Assembly (NCBI GenBank): GCA_012963185.1
Contig: DTWD01000636.1
Span: 1 to 9,186 of the forward strand
From: Acidobacteriota bacterium
Lineage (GTDB): Bacteria; Acidobacteriota; Vicinamibacteria; Vicinamibacterales; UBA8438
Direction of reading: 5' to 3'
Length of the DNA: 9,186 nt
Below are positions 1 through 6,852 of this stretch, in pieces; the first letter of the stretch is position 1; the number at the start of each line of letters is the position of its first letter. The notes beneath the pieces are model-generated. The model saw only the letters and a list, made by a program, of their open reading frames with translations. It did not search any database and had not been told where the DNA came from. The position numbers and the translations under genes are program-made.

Positions 1-195
1 CCAGGTAAGACCGTTATCCTTGGAAAAAATGATTGCCGGAGTCGCAACTCGAGGAGGTAAATAGACAGTACCGTCTGGTGCGGTTGTGATAGCCCCATGC
101 AATCCTCCATTAGTGGTAGCTAACCCTACAATGTCCTCCGCAGCCTTTCCGGCTTCTTCGACCCGTTTGACAGCCGAACTCTCTCGATAGACTCC
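1..195 (-). pseudogene. Start-less Asp-box (BNR/sialidase-like) protein fragment, cut by the left edge
   Basis: Reading the minus strand from 195 to 1 gives 65 uninterrupted codons. The coherent C-terminal half contains APDGTVYLP and ends in SKDNGLTW, which matches the Asp-box pattern SxDxGxTW of BNR repeats found in sialidases and other beta-propellers. The frame is open back to a TGA at 235-237. No ATG, GTG or TTG occurs after that stop until a TTG at about 102, in the middle of the conserved part, so the fragment has no usable start. It lies directly behind the truncated haem-c gene in a different frame (+2 relative to it). I infer that its 5' end was lost when the two genes were joined, or that the join is an assembly artefact. 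The 3' end lies outside the window. The Asp box is clear; the substrate and full domain plan cannot be judged. Confidence 0.6.
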
Positions 196-197
196 CT

Positions 198-896
198 TTA
201 ACCTCGCATCTTTCCGGAACCTTCCGAATATTTGTCAGCATTCTTACCAACAGCGTATTCGTTCAAGAAAAAGTCATTAGAACTATCGTCGACCGATGCA
301 TCAGGGTCCGTCACGGCGTAGGTCAAAGCGTGGTGCACGACACGAAGGTCACCGGCCTTCGTCTGGATCGCTTTGATATACCGATCATTCGTAACACCAG
401 ACTCAACGATATAATCGCCCCACCAGTCGCCGGCTTCCGCAGAAACGGTGTGTGGCGGTGAGGTCACGATTAAATCAGGTTCAACTTCCCAAGCACCAAA
501 ATCAGGCAAGTCAGCCGGCGGAGGACCATCAGCTGGATTACCGCGAGGTGCGCCTGCATCAACCCAGGTAGAAATCGTTGCGATCTCCGCTTTGGTCAAC
601 GACCTATCACCAATGAAGTCTTGGATGCCTACGTTGGGGTCGACATGCCATGGCGGCATCTCTCGTGCGACAACCTTGTTCTTAATCGAACGAGCCCACG
701 GACGAGCCTCCTGATAGTTCATGAGTGACATCGGAGCCATGTTGTCCGGCCGATGGCACACTTGGCAGGACCGCTGCAAAATAGGCTCAACATCTTTGTG
801 GAATGTCACATCGCTCGACTGTGCTGACGCACTACCGGGCAACATCACCATCGCCAAAGCCGCCAACAGGACCATTCCAAGCGTGGCTTTTCTCAT
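198..896 (-). CDS. Secreted mono-haem cytochrome c-like protein, probably C-terminally truncated
   Basis: The 232-residue product opens with a Sec signal peptide (charged MRK, hydrophobic 6-20, likely cleavage after ASA at 23-25). It has one haem c attachment site, CQVCH, at 44-48, and the likely distal Met ligand is M80 in REMPPW. The DVEPILQRSCQVCHRP and MPPWHVDP pattern is known from large secreted proteins of Acidobacteriota and Planctomycetes in which a cytochrome c domain precedes a copper ascorbate-dependent monooxygenase-like region. VVHHALTY near 186-193 would start that second region. The reading stops soon after, at GSGKMRG, whereas such proteins usually continue for 150 or more residues. 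The ATG start at 896 is supported by GGAGG seven bases upstream. The role is probably periplasmic electron transfer or oxidation with an unknown substrate. The truncation may abolish function. Confidence 0.8.
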   Translation of the reverse strand: MRKATLGMVLLAALAMVMLPGSASAQSSDVTFHKDVEPILQRSCQVCHRPDNMAPMSLMNYQEARPWARSIKNKVVAREMPPWHVDPNVGIQDFIGDRSLTKAEIATISTWVDAGAPRGNPADGPPPADLPDFGAWEVEPDLIVTSPPHTVSAEAGDWWGDYIVESGVTNDRYIKAIQTKAGDLRVVHHALTYAVTDPDASVDDSSNDFFLNEYAVGKNADKYSEGSGKMRG

Positions 897-903
897 CAGG
901 ACA

Positions 904-908
904 CCTCC
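904..908 (-). promoter_or_regulatory. Shine-Dalgarno site of the haem-c gene
   Basis: The minus strand reads GGAGG seven bases before the ATG at 896. This is a near-ideal ribosome binding site and fixes the start of the cytochrome-like gene. Confidence 0.75.
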
Positions 909-1020
909 ATGCGTGAGATGAATCTCAGTAAATTACACATTTCAAAGCTTTTCGCTGCCCTGGATTCTACCGCCATTTCAGTAAAAGGATCAAGGGCGAC
1001 CTACTGTATCCTCCTACCTC

Positions 1021-1026
1021 TATAAT
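1021..1026 (+). promoter_or_regulatory. Possible -10 promoter element of the cupredoxin gene
   Basis: A perfect TATAAT hexamer ends 24 bases before the cupredoxin ATG at 1051, in the gap between two divergent genes. No good TTGACA-like box is found 16-18 bases upstream, so the assignment rests on the -10 alone and is tentative. The implied 5' leader would be short, about 17 bases, with only a weak GCAGGT-like ribosome site. Confidence 0.35.
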
Positions 1027-1050
1027 GGCACTCCACACAGCAGGTAACGA

Positions 1051-1725
1051 ATGAAAGTTCAGGGTCCTCGTTTTCGCGACGTCAGCAAAGCCATTTGTCT
1101 CGTGATTATCAGTGCGTTTACCGTGATAAATTGCGGGAATAGCGGTCAGGAGAATACGGAAATCTTGCCGCCTGCTGCAAACTCCCAACTCGATGAATCC
1201 GCAGATGGTCGAACAATTTCAGGGATAGCTCCCACGTCATCAGACGGGTCATTGACCGTTGTCCTACTAGAGCCACGCGCTTCTCAAGAATTCTCGGCAC
1301 CCGAAGAACCGGTACAGATGGACCAGTTAGGCATGGAGTTCCTACCACCTGTGCTTCTTGCAACTGTCGGACAACCGGTGCACTTCCACAACGGCGAAGA
1401 CATTCTTCATAACGTTCGCGTGTACAACATTGACACGAAAGAAACAGCGTTTAACATTTCGACGCCTATCGGCGGAACATACGAGCACCACTTCGACACT
1501 GCTGGAACATACCGTGTCGCGTGCGACATTCATCCGCAAATGGGCGCGAGTGTTGTGGTATCCGCAACCCCCTATGCCACCGTTGCGGAAAGGAGTGGGC
1601 GTTTCACCCTCGACAACATCACTCCTGGTCAGTACATGGCAACCATCCATGCAGGCCCGGAGCGATCACAACGGTCAGTAACGATCGCCGCCGACACCAC
1701 GGACCTAGACCTGACGGAAAACTAA
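1051..1725 (+). CDS. Exported cupredoxin (plastocyanin-like) protein
   Basis: The 224-residue product has an N-terminal export signal with a hydrophobic stretch at about 14-27 followed by C28. The VINC sequence resembles a lipobox, but Asn at -1 is atypical, so lipidation is uncertain. Residues about 55-170 form a blue-copper fold: VGQPVHFHNGEDILHNV followed by FDTAGTYRVACDIHPQMG. H120, C158, H161 and M164 supply a complete type 1 copper ligand set (His, then CxxHxxM). Residues about 175-220 (GRFTLDNITPGQYMATIHAG) resemble a carboxypeptidase-regulatory-like beta domain, an arrangement known from plastocyanin/methylamine-utilisation-like proteins. It probably carries electrons outside the cytoplasmic membrane. 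The divergent haem-c neighbour makes a shared redox role possible but unproven. It converges on the radical SAM gene with 23 bp between stops. Confidence 0.85.
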   Translation: MKVQGPRFRDVSKAICLVIISAFTVINCGNSGQENTEILPPAANSQLDESADGRTISGIAPTSSDGSLTVVLLEPRASQEFSAPEEPVQMDQLGMEFLPPVLLATVGQPVHFHNGEDILHNVRVYNIDTKETAFNISTPIGGTYEHHFDTAGTYRVACDIHPQMGASVVVSATPYATVAERSGRFTLDNITPGQYMATIHAGPERSQRSVTIAADTTDLDLTEN

Positions 1726-1727
1726 AA

Positions 1728-1754
1728 AGGCCAGCTAGCCAAGGAATACTAGCT
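1728..1754 (-). terminator. Weak candidate terminator of the radical SAM gene
   Basis: On the minus strand AGCTAG (1754-1749) and CTAGCT (1738-1733) form a 6-bp stem around a 10-base loop, overlapping the TAG stop. A run of five T follows after four bases, just beyond GGCC. The stem is short and AT-containing, so activity is doubtful. The gap between the two convergent genes is only 23 bp, leaving little room for another terminator. Confidence 0.3.
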
Positions 1755-3284
1755 CGCCAACGCGGTTGGGGCCGATGGCGTTTCAGGAACTTCGAGTTCT
1801 GGCATAGGCTGCGCGGCAAACATCTTCTGCAAAAGAGAAAATCCGATACCGCCCAGTTTTGTCGCACGCGACGCACGAGCGCTGTCTGTTGACAACCCGG
1901 TGTTGCCAAAGGCCTGCAACATCACTTTCGACGCCACGAGGAATATAAGACGGTTTCTAATCGATTTAAGAATGTTAGACCGTTGCCAAGACGCCTTCAG
2001 GCTATAGAAACTATTCCATACTTGCTGTGTTCCCTGGCGAATTTCCTCGCCTGACATTACCGGGTGCGGCGTCAGAAGTTTGGGTCTGTTTTCTTGCGGA
2101 ATCAACCAGTGCCGTGACACCGGAACACCGTCTACCTTTTCAATATCATTGCCCTGTTCGCGTTCCCATTTTTCAAAGTCCAGCGTGCCCGGGAACGGTG
2201 TCAACGTGACAAACTGAGCAAAGGTAATATCGGCACGTTTCGCCAAATCTGCCGTTGCCTTGAAGGTATCCGGGCGATCACTGGGAAGCCCAAAAATGAA
2301 CGACCCCAGAATATAAACCCCGTGTTCCCTGAACGTCTGCAGACGTTCAACTAGTTCCTCACCAGCAAGATTGAAATCTTTGTACACATCCTTCAATCCC
2401 TCCGCGGTCACCGCCTCGATACCGACAAGAGCCCCTCTGATGCGAGCCTTTCGCATCGCATCCAAAAACTCAGGGTCCTCAGCAGACTCCATAGTGATCT
2501 GTGTGAAGAAATTGAGGTCATCAGGAAGTTGCGCCATGAGGGCCATCAGTTCGAACCGCTCATCACGCAAAGCCTTCAGCTCGTCGTAGCGTGTTTTATC
2601 CTCACGACGTGCCGCCATCTTCAGATCCTCAAGCGTCACTGGATAAAAATTATCATCGGCCAACGCAATAAATCGAAAACCCATACGCCGCAGTTCGACT
2701 ATTTCCTCAATGACCGGATTCACCTCACGCTGACGAGGTTCTTGTCCATCAGTCCGCCATACCGAGCAAAACGAGCAGTGTTTTGGACATCCACGTACAG
2801 TCTGAACCGAAGCCCAAGCATACTTATCTCGCTCTATCAAGTCCCAACGAGCTTTCCTGAATTTCCCCGCATCAACTCGACCACCCTCGTAGGTTTGATC
2901 TGGAGTTCCATTCGCACAATCTTCGATCACCCGCCCCCAAGTGACATCACCGTCTCCTTTAACCACGGCATGAGCACCGCCGTGTTCGAGGGCTTCTTCT
3001 GGAAACAACGTAGGGTGACTTCCGCCATACACAACCCATGCACCCTGTTCACGTGCACGACGTCCGAGTTCATAGCCAACAAGGGCATTGCCTGTATGTA
3101 ACCCAATACCGACAACGTCTCCCTCTCTTAGTTGGCTTGTATCGAATGGTTTGAGCGATTCATCGCTCAAAATCGGGTCTCCCCATTGAGAGGGAGTAGC
3201 TGCAGCTAGGACATACATCCACCGCGGAGTAATAAAGCCCGTCCCAAAAGAAAAATGGCTTGGATTGACAATATGAATTTGCAA
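1749..3284 (-). CDS. B12-binding-domain radical SAM protein
   Basis: The 511-residue product has an N-terminal Rossmann-like cobalamin-binding domain at about 1-130 (IHIVNPSHF, then DVVGIGLHTGNALVGYELG and WVVYGGSHPTLFPEEAL). A radical SAM barrel follows, with the CxxxCxxC cluster motif at C166, C170 and C173 (RGCPKHCSFC), LADDNF near 208-213 and GALVGIEA near 284-291. The classic DxHxxG cobalamin motif is absent, as in many enzymes of this superfamily (BchE, HpnR and relatives). These enzymes perform radical methylations or rearrangements; the substrate here is unknown. The start is TTG at 3284 with GGAG ten bases upstream. The first ATG, codon 23, would remove the first beta strand. The tail after about 450 is low in recognisable features and ends in a Pro/Ala-rich stretch. 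The gene is divergent from lpxD, which does not define its role. Confidence 0.85.
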   Translation of the reverse strand: MQIHIVNPSHFSFGTGFITPRWMYVLAAATPSQWGDPILSDESLKPFDTSQLREGDVVGIGLHTGNALVGYELGRRAREQGAWVVYGGSHPTLFPEEALEHGGAHAVVKGDGDVTWGRVIEDCANGTPDQTYEGGRVDAGKFRKARWDLIERDKYAWASVQTVRGCPKHCSFCSVWRTDGQEPRQREVNPVIEEIVELRRMGFRFIALADDNFYPVTLEDLKMAARREDKTRYDELKALRDERFELMALMAQLPDDLNFFTQITMESAEDPEFLDAMRKARIRGALVGIEAVTAEGLKDVYKDFNLAGEELVERLQTFREHGVYILGSFIFGLPSDRPDTFKATADLAKRADITFAQFVTLTPFPGTLDFEKWEREQGNDIEKVDGVPVSRHWLIPQENRPKLLTPHPVMSGEEIRQGTQQVWNSFYSLKASWQRSNILKSIRNRLIFLVASKVMLQAFGNTGLSTDSARASRATKLGGIGFSLLQKMFAAQPMPELEVPETPSAPTALAS

Positions 3285-3352
3285 AAAATCAGTTCTCCGT
3301 CAGTCGCCTAATCGGCACTTAGACTTACATCGTAACCATAATTGGTGACTGA

Positions 3353-3364
3353 GCGCTATAGCGC
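3353..3364. repeat. 12-bp perfect palindrome, possible operator
   Basis: GCGCTATAGCGC is identical to its own reverse complement. It lies about 70 bp upstream of the radical SAM start and about 150 bp upstream of lpxD, inside their shared regulatory gap. Perfect symmetry and position suit a dimeric regulator site, but a 12-bp palindrome can also occur by chance. No second copy was noticed in the window. Confidence 0.3.
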
Positions 3365-3502
3365 CTTTGAGTAGGGGTGAAAACTATCAGCTTGTCCTGG
3401 CTTCAAAAAGCCGTTCAACAGACAACCGGCGGGACGACCACCTTTCGATCGTAAATATATAGATGTAAGGCCCAGTATGATCAGGCACTTAACGCACGGG
3501 GC

Positions 3503-3507
3503 GGGAG
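3503..3507 (+). promoter_or_regulatory. Shine-Dalgarno site deciding the lpxD start
   Basis: GGGAG lies five bases before the ATG at 3513. The in-frame ATG at 3477 has only a poor AAGG-like site and would add 12 residues not expected in the family, so 3513 is preferred. Confidence 0.65.
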
Positions 3508-3512
3508 AACAT

Positions 3513-4550
3513 ATGAAAACAGCACAACAGGTTGCAGATTACGTAACCGGAACGTTACATGGTGACGGCGACACCCCACTGCGTGACGTAGGAAGCCTCC
3601 AACACGCATCATCGGGTGCATTAGCGTACGCGGAGGCCAAATATGTTGACCGCGTTGAGGCAAGTCAAGCGTCGTGCATCCTGGTCCCGCCCGGTGACAT
3701 TCCGCAGCGAACAGTCATTGTCGTTGACAACCCTCGCGTAGCATTCGCACGCGCTGCACAGTGGATCGTCCCTCCCACGTTACCCGCACCCGGCGTCCAC
3801 GACACGGCGCTCATCGCGCCTGATGCAACGATAGGAGCAGCCGTCTCAATCGGTGCATGGACGGTTGTCGAGTCAGGAGCACATATCGGCAGTGGGACCA
3901 GTATCTTTCCAGGTGCTTATATCGGTCGAGGTTGTCACGTCGGCGAACAATCTATTTTGTATCCGAAAGTCATCCTGTACCCGGGTTCACGACTCGGAGA
4001 TCGCGTGATTCTTCATGCTGGCGTCATCATCGGTGCCGACGGATTCGGTTTCGTCTTCGACGGCGAACGCCACCTCAAGGTTCCTCAAGTCGGAACTGTC
4101 AGAATCAAATCCGACGTAGAGATTGGTGCGAATAGCTGTGTCGACCGCGGTGCTTTTGATGAAACGTTCATTGACTCCGGCGCAAAACTCGACAATCTGT
4201 GCCAGATTGCTCATAACGTGCAAATAGGCGCGCATGCAATTATCTCGTCTCAGACTGGCATCGCGGGAAGTTCAACGATCGGACGCGAAGCCATGATCGG
4301 AGGACAAGTTGGGATCGCTGACTATTGCCGTGTCGACGACTACGGCGTGGTCGGTGCCCAATGCGGCATCCCGACACGTAAACGTATTCCCGCCGGGCAA
4401 GTATTTTGGGGAACCCCTGCGCGACCACTCAAAGACATCAAACAGCAACAAGCGGAACTCGGTCGTTTGCCGAAAATGCGAGCAGAAATTCAAAAGCTAC
4501 GCGAAGAACTGGAGACCCTAAAAACTACGCTCCATTCAAAAAACAGCTAG
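3513..4550 (+). CDS. lpxD: UDP-3-O-acylglucosamine N-acyltransferase LpxD
   Basis: LpxD adds the N-linked hydroxyacyl chain from acyl-ACP to UDP-3-O-acylglucosamine, the third step of lipid A synthesis, in the cytoplasm. From the chosen start the protein has 345 residues, normal for the family. Residues 1-95 form the LpxD N-terminal uridine-binding domain ([19 protein letters not shown]). Residues about 96-300 form a left-handed beta helix of hexapeptide repeats containing GADGFGF (175-180 region) and QIAHNVQIG, where H234 matches the catalytic His of E. coli LpxD. The last 40 residues are a charged helix or coiled coil ([17 protein letters not shown]), also typical. The usual neighbours fabZ and lpxA are absent from the window. 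The TAG stop abuts the stop of the convergent heptosyltransferase with no gap. Confidence 0.95.
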   Translation: MKTAQQVADYVTGTLHGDGDTPLRDVGSLQHASSGALAYAEAKYVDRVEASQASCILVPPGDIPQRTVIVVDNPRVAFARAAQWIVPPTLPAPGVHDTALIAPDATIGAAVSIGAWTVVESGAHIGSGTSIFPGAYIGRGCHVGEQSILYPKVILYPGSRLGDRVILHAGVIIGADGFGFVFDGERHLKVPQVGTVRIKSDVEIGANSCVDRGAFDETFIDSGAKLDNLCQIAHNVQIGAHAIISSQTGIAGSSTIGREAMIGGQVGIADYCRVDDYGVVGAQCGIPTRKRIPAGQVFWGTPARPLKDIKQQQAELGRLPKMRAEIQKLREELETLKTTLHSKNS

Positions 4551-5609
4551 CTAACAGTGACCGGAATCAAGGAACTGATTGACTCGGTCCAGGACAACAT
4601 CAACAGAAATTGCATCAAGGCAAGGCGGACGACCGTCTTCGGAAGGCGGTGACGGACAGTCCTTAAAAAACCGCTCTCGACACGGCGCGCATTCAAATCT
4701 CGCTGAAACCGCAGAATGTGATCCCTCGTTCGGGGCATGTGCAGCACTAGGACCCGTCTGGTCAGGTACTGACGAACCAAAGATGGTAACGGTATCAATA
4801 CCAGCCGCAACGGCAATGTGAGCAGGCCCGCTGTCGTTACCAACATAAAGCGAACAGCGTTCGAGCAACGCCGCCAACTCAGGCAATGAGACGTCTGACA
4901 CCACCGCAATCCCGTAAGATCGAGCCCATTCTTGACTAGCCGAGAAAGGTTGACGCGCATGTATAACAACGTGTCGCGATGTCGGCTGCGCGACCAGTCG
5001 CTCAACTAAAATACGGAACCGACTCGAAGACCACGCCCTAGCAGATTTTGCAGCCGCAGGATTTACAAAAATCGGCCGAACAGCAGCATCCCACGACATC
5101 GACTGAAAAAGTCGCCGGGCACACGCATGGTCAGTGGGACCAAACGAAAGAGATGGCAGGGAAACTACTCCGGAATTCTCTAACGCCCGACTTAAGTCCC
5201 GGTAGCTATCAACACGGTGAACCCGAGATCGCAGACCGACCGCATCCGTCAATAGCAAGCTCCGACCGTCAGTGTCGTGTCCAACCCGAACTCGAATACC
5301 AGATAACCAAGTCGTAAAAGCAGCCTCAAACGAGGGTGCCATCACAACAGCCGCACCAGCGTTATGCCTACGTATAGCACTGGCCGCTGACCAAACCGAC
5401 ACGACGTTTTTGAAACCTTTGTTTTCCGGTGCAGCCACAAAGTCGTCAAACAGCCCGAATCGTTCAATCAGAGGCTGGTGCGACGCCTTGGCCATCGCAA
5501 TGAGACGAACAGAACTCGACGCCTCTCGTATTGCGTGTACCGCAGGACGAGCCATCATAATGTCGCCAATCCAGTTAGGAAGGCGGATAAAGATGCATCT
5601 GTGCTCCAC
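4551..5609 (-). CDS. waaF: GT9 family ADP-heptose:LPS heptosyltransferase (WaaF-like)
   Basis: The product transfers a heptose from an ADP-sugar to the LPS inner core at the cytoplasmic face of the membrane (family knowledge). From GTG at 5609 it has 352 residues, as expected. The N-terminus FIRLPNWIGDIMMARPAV carries the acceptor-side motif, with D16 matching the proposed catalytic Asp. GNDSGPAHIAVAAG (257-270) is the nucleotide-sugar donor signature of GT9. Four cysteines near the end (C307, C310, C318, C330; CAPC and CP with PPC) match the Cys-rich tail of WaaF-type heptosyltransferases rather than WaaC. An in-frame TTG at 5660 would add 17 residues before the first beta strand and has no ribosome site, so GTG is preferred; it too lacks a Shine-Dalgarno sequence. 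The exact acceptor, heptose II versus another core sugar, is inferred. Confidence 0.85.
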   Translation of the reverse strand: MEHRCIFIRLPNWIGDIMMARPAVHAIREASSSVRLIAMAKASHQPLIERFGLFDDFVAAPENKGFKNVVSVWSAASAIRRHNAGAAVVMAPSFEAAFTTWLSGIRVRVGHDTDGRSLLLTDAVGLRSRVHRVDSYRDLSRALENSGVVSLPSLSFGPTDHACARRLFQSMSWDAAVRPIFVNPAAAKSARAWSSSRFRILVERLVAQPTSRHVVIHARQPFSASQEWARSYGIAVVSDVSLPELAALLERCSLYVGNDSGPAHIAVAAGIDTVTIFGSSVPDQTGPSAAHAPNEGSHSAVSARFECAPCRERFFKDCPSPPSEDGRPPCLDAISVDVVLDRVNQFLDSGHC

Positions 5610-5629
5610 GGAGTCTAATAATATGCGCC
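5610..5629. promoter_or_regulatory. Twenty-base divergent gap, possible overlapping leaderless promoters
   Basis: This gap separates the GTG of the heptosyltransferase from the ATG of the ABC ATPase. Its core is AT-rich. On the plus strand TAATAT (5619-5624, a TANNNT element) ends five bases before ATG 5630. On the minus strand TATTAT (5623-5618) ends eight bases before GTG 5609. Neither start has a usable Shine-Dalgarno sequence. The spacing is what leaderless transcripts would show, but this is inference and no -35 element was seen. Confidence 0.3.
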
Positions 5630-6430
5630 ATGCCGTCGTCCGCCGTAATCGCCCTATCAAACGTCACTTTAACGCGTGACGGTCGAACTATCCTAAATGG
5701 CATTAACTGGAGCGTGTTTTCCGGGGAGCGCTGGGTCATCCTTGGCCCAAATGGGTCCGGGAAAACCACCCTATGCAAACTAGCCGGCCTCTATATGCAC
5801 CCGTCACACGGGAACATCGATGTATTAGGTAAGCGGTTAGGCCGAACTGACGTACGTTTATTAAGAGCGAAGCTCGGCTTCACCAGCCACGCCTTGGCTG
5901 ACATGATGCGACCGTCTTTATCGGCCTTAGAAATCGTAATGACCGGGCGCTATGCAGCATTAACACCCTGGTGGCACACGTACAGTAACGCCGACCGTGA
6001 ACAAGCAACTAACCTGCTTAAACGATTTCATTGTGAAGCACTGTCAAACGCCAGATACGCCACATTATCCGCCGGCGAACGACAACGCGTACTACTCGCC
6101 CGAGCACTAATGAGCGAACCCTCACTGCTCATCCTTGACGAGCCAACTGCTGGCCTGGACCTGACCGGTCGCGAACAATTCGTCTCCTTTCTGGCACACA
6201 TCGCTGTCGACAAGAAACTTCAAGGTGCCGTTCTGGTCACACACCATGTCGATGAAATTCCACCAGGCTTCACACACGTCCTGCTGCTGACAGAGGGGCG
6301 TCCCGTCGCTCAGGGGCCTATTCGTAAAACATTAACCTCTGAACTCTTGTCGGAGTGCTTCGGGATACCCTTACAACTAGAGCGCCGCGATAACCGTTGG
6401 ACGGCATGGGCTCGGGCTAAGATGACATAG
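5630..6430 (+). CDS. ABC transporter ATP-binding protein, YlmA-like
   Basis: This 266-residue protein is a single cytoplasmic nucleotide-binding domain. Walker A is GPNGSGKTT at 39-47, the ABC signature LSAGERQ at 146-152, Walker B LLILDEP at 166-172 with the D-loop AGLD, and the switch His is in VTHHVDEI at 205. The Q-loop position reads LGFTSHALADM with no Gln in the usual place; YlmA-like relatives, as I recall them, also lack it. The stretch PPGFTHVLLLTEGRPVAQGP and the ending ERRDNRWTA are further family hallmarks. YlmA-like proteins are annotated as transporter ATPases, but their substrates are generally unknown. No permease or binding protein lies in the window. The next gene overlaps by one base (TAGTG), so the two are probably translated together. 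Confidence 0.9.
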   Translation: MPSSAVIALSNVTLTRDGRTILNGINWSVFSGERWVILGPNGSGKTTLCKLAGLYMHPSHGNIDVLGKRLGRTDVRLLRAKLGFTSHALADMMRPSLSALEIVMTGRYAALTPWWHTYSNADREQATNLLKRFHCEALSNARYATLSAGERQRVLLARALMSEPSLLILDEPTAGLDLTGREQFVSFLAHIAVDKKLQGAVLVTHHVDEIPPGFTHVLLLTEGRPVAQGPIRKTLTSELLSECFGIPLQLERRDNRWTAWARAKMT

Positions 6431-6852
6431 TGTCACGTAGTCAATCACCATTTTGGCGGTATATCCTTTTCCAAATTCCAGGCTGGATACTCGCACTGGT
6501 CGCCGCTTGGTGGCTCCAGACATCACGAAGTATCCCGACTTGGCTGGCAATCGGTTTGCCAATCTGTTGGTTCGTCAAAGATATGGCGCTTTACCCATTC
6601 TTGCGAAACGCCTATACCAACAATGACTCGCTTCCGATTGAACGCCTTATCGGCTCGCGAGGCCGAGCCATTGAAACACTCAGCCCTTCTGGCTACATCC
6701 GTATCGGCACCGAACTCTGGCGCGCCGAAGCGGATATTGAGAAGGTCGAGCGAGACGCGACTGTCGAGGTAATCGGTGCAAAGGGAATGGTTTTGCGTAT
6801 TCGAACCATTCGAGATGCAAACGAACCGGTAACGCCATCAAAAAGCGTCTAG
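6430..6852 (+). CDS. NfeD-like membrane protein
   Basis: The 140-residue product has two hydrophobic segments at about 11-29 and 36-50, which should place it in the inner membrane. A soluble C-terminal domain at about 72-128 (LIGSRGRAIETLSPSGYIRIGTELWRAEA, then VEVIGAKGMVLRIRTI) matches the OB-fold of the NfeD C-terminal family. It is a short NfeD form without the ClpP-like protease domain. Such proteins usually accompany stomatin/flotillin-type proteins and are linked to membrane microdomains; no such partner is in the window. The start is GTG, overlapping the stop of the ABC ATPase by one base, which suggests translational coupling since no Shine-Dalgarno sequence is seen. The TAG stop abuts the stop of the convergent epimerase with no gap. 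Confidence 0.8.
   Translation: MSRSQSPFWRYILFQIPGWILALVAAWWLQTSRSIPTWLAIGLPICWFVKDMALYPFLRNAYTNNDSLPIERLIGSRGRAIETLSPSGYIRIGTELWRAEADIEKVERDATVEVIGAKGMVLRIRTIRDANEPVTPSKSV

Larger units (their letters stand above)
3285..3512. promoter_or_regulatory. Divergent intergenic region between the radical SAM gene and lpxD
   Basis: These 228 bases separate two outward-facing genes and should hold both promoters. Visible elements are GGAG at 3295-3298 on the minus strand (ribosome site for the TTG start), a 12-bp palindrome at 3353-3364, and a small imperfect hairpin at 3392-3425 (TTGTC/GACAA outer arms, GGCTT/AAGCC inner arms). There is also an AT-rich TAAATATATAGAT stretch at 3452-3464 that could be a -10 region for lpxD. 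No convincing complete -35/-10 pair was found on either strand. Confidence 0.5.

Noticed and set aside
967..1188. Short minus-strand open frame across the cytochrome/cupredoxin gap
   Set aside because: It overlaps the supported cupredoxin start and its TATAAT element, and the product shows no family features.
2529..3101. 190-codon plus-strand open frame opposite the radical SAM gene
   Set aside because: It is antisense to a well-supported gene, and its product has no recognisable domain, signal or low-complexity pattern.
3392..3425. Nested inverted repeat upstream of lpxD as a terminator or riboswitch
   Set aside because: The stems are only 5 bp with unpaired bases between, there is no T run, and no known riboswitch core was recognised.
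3477..3512. Earlier lpxD start at ATG 3477
   Set aside because: It adds 12 residues not matching the LpxD N-terminus and has a weaker ribosome site than ATG 3513 with GGGAG.
5610..5660. Earlier heptosyltransferase start at TTG 5660
   Set aside because: No ribosome site, the extra 17 residues precede the expected first beta strand, and they would overlap the ABC gene; GTG 5609 fits the family length better.
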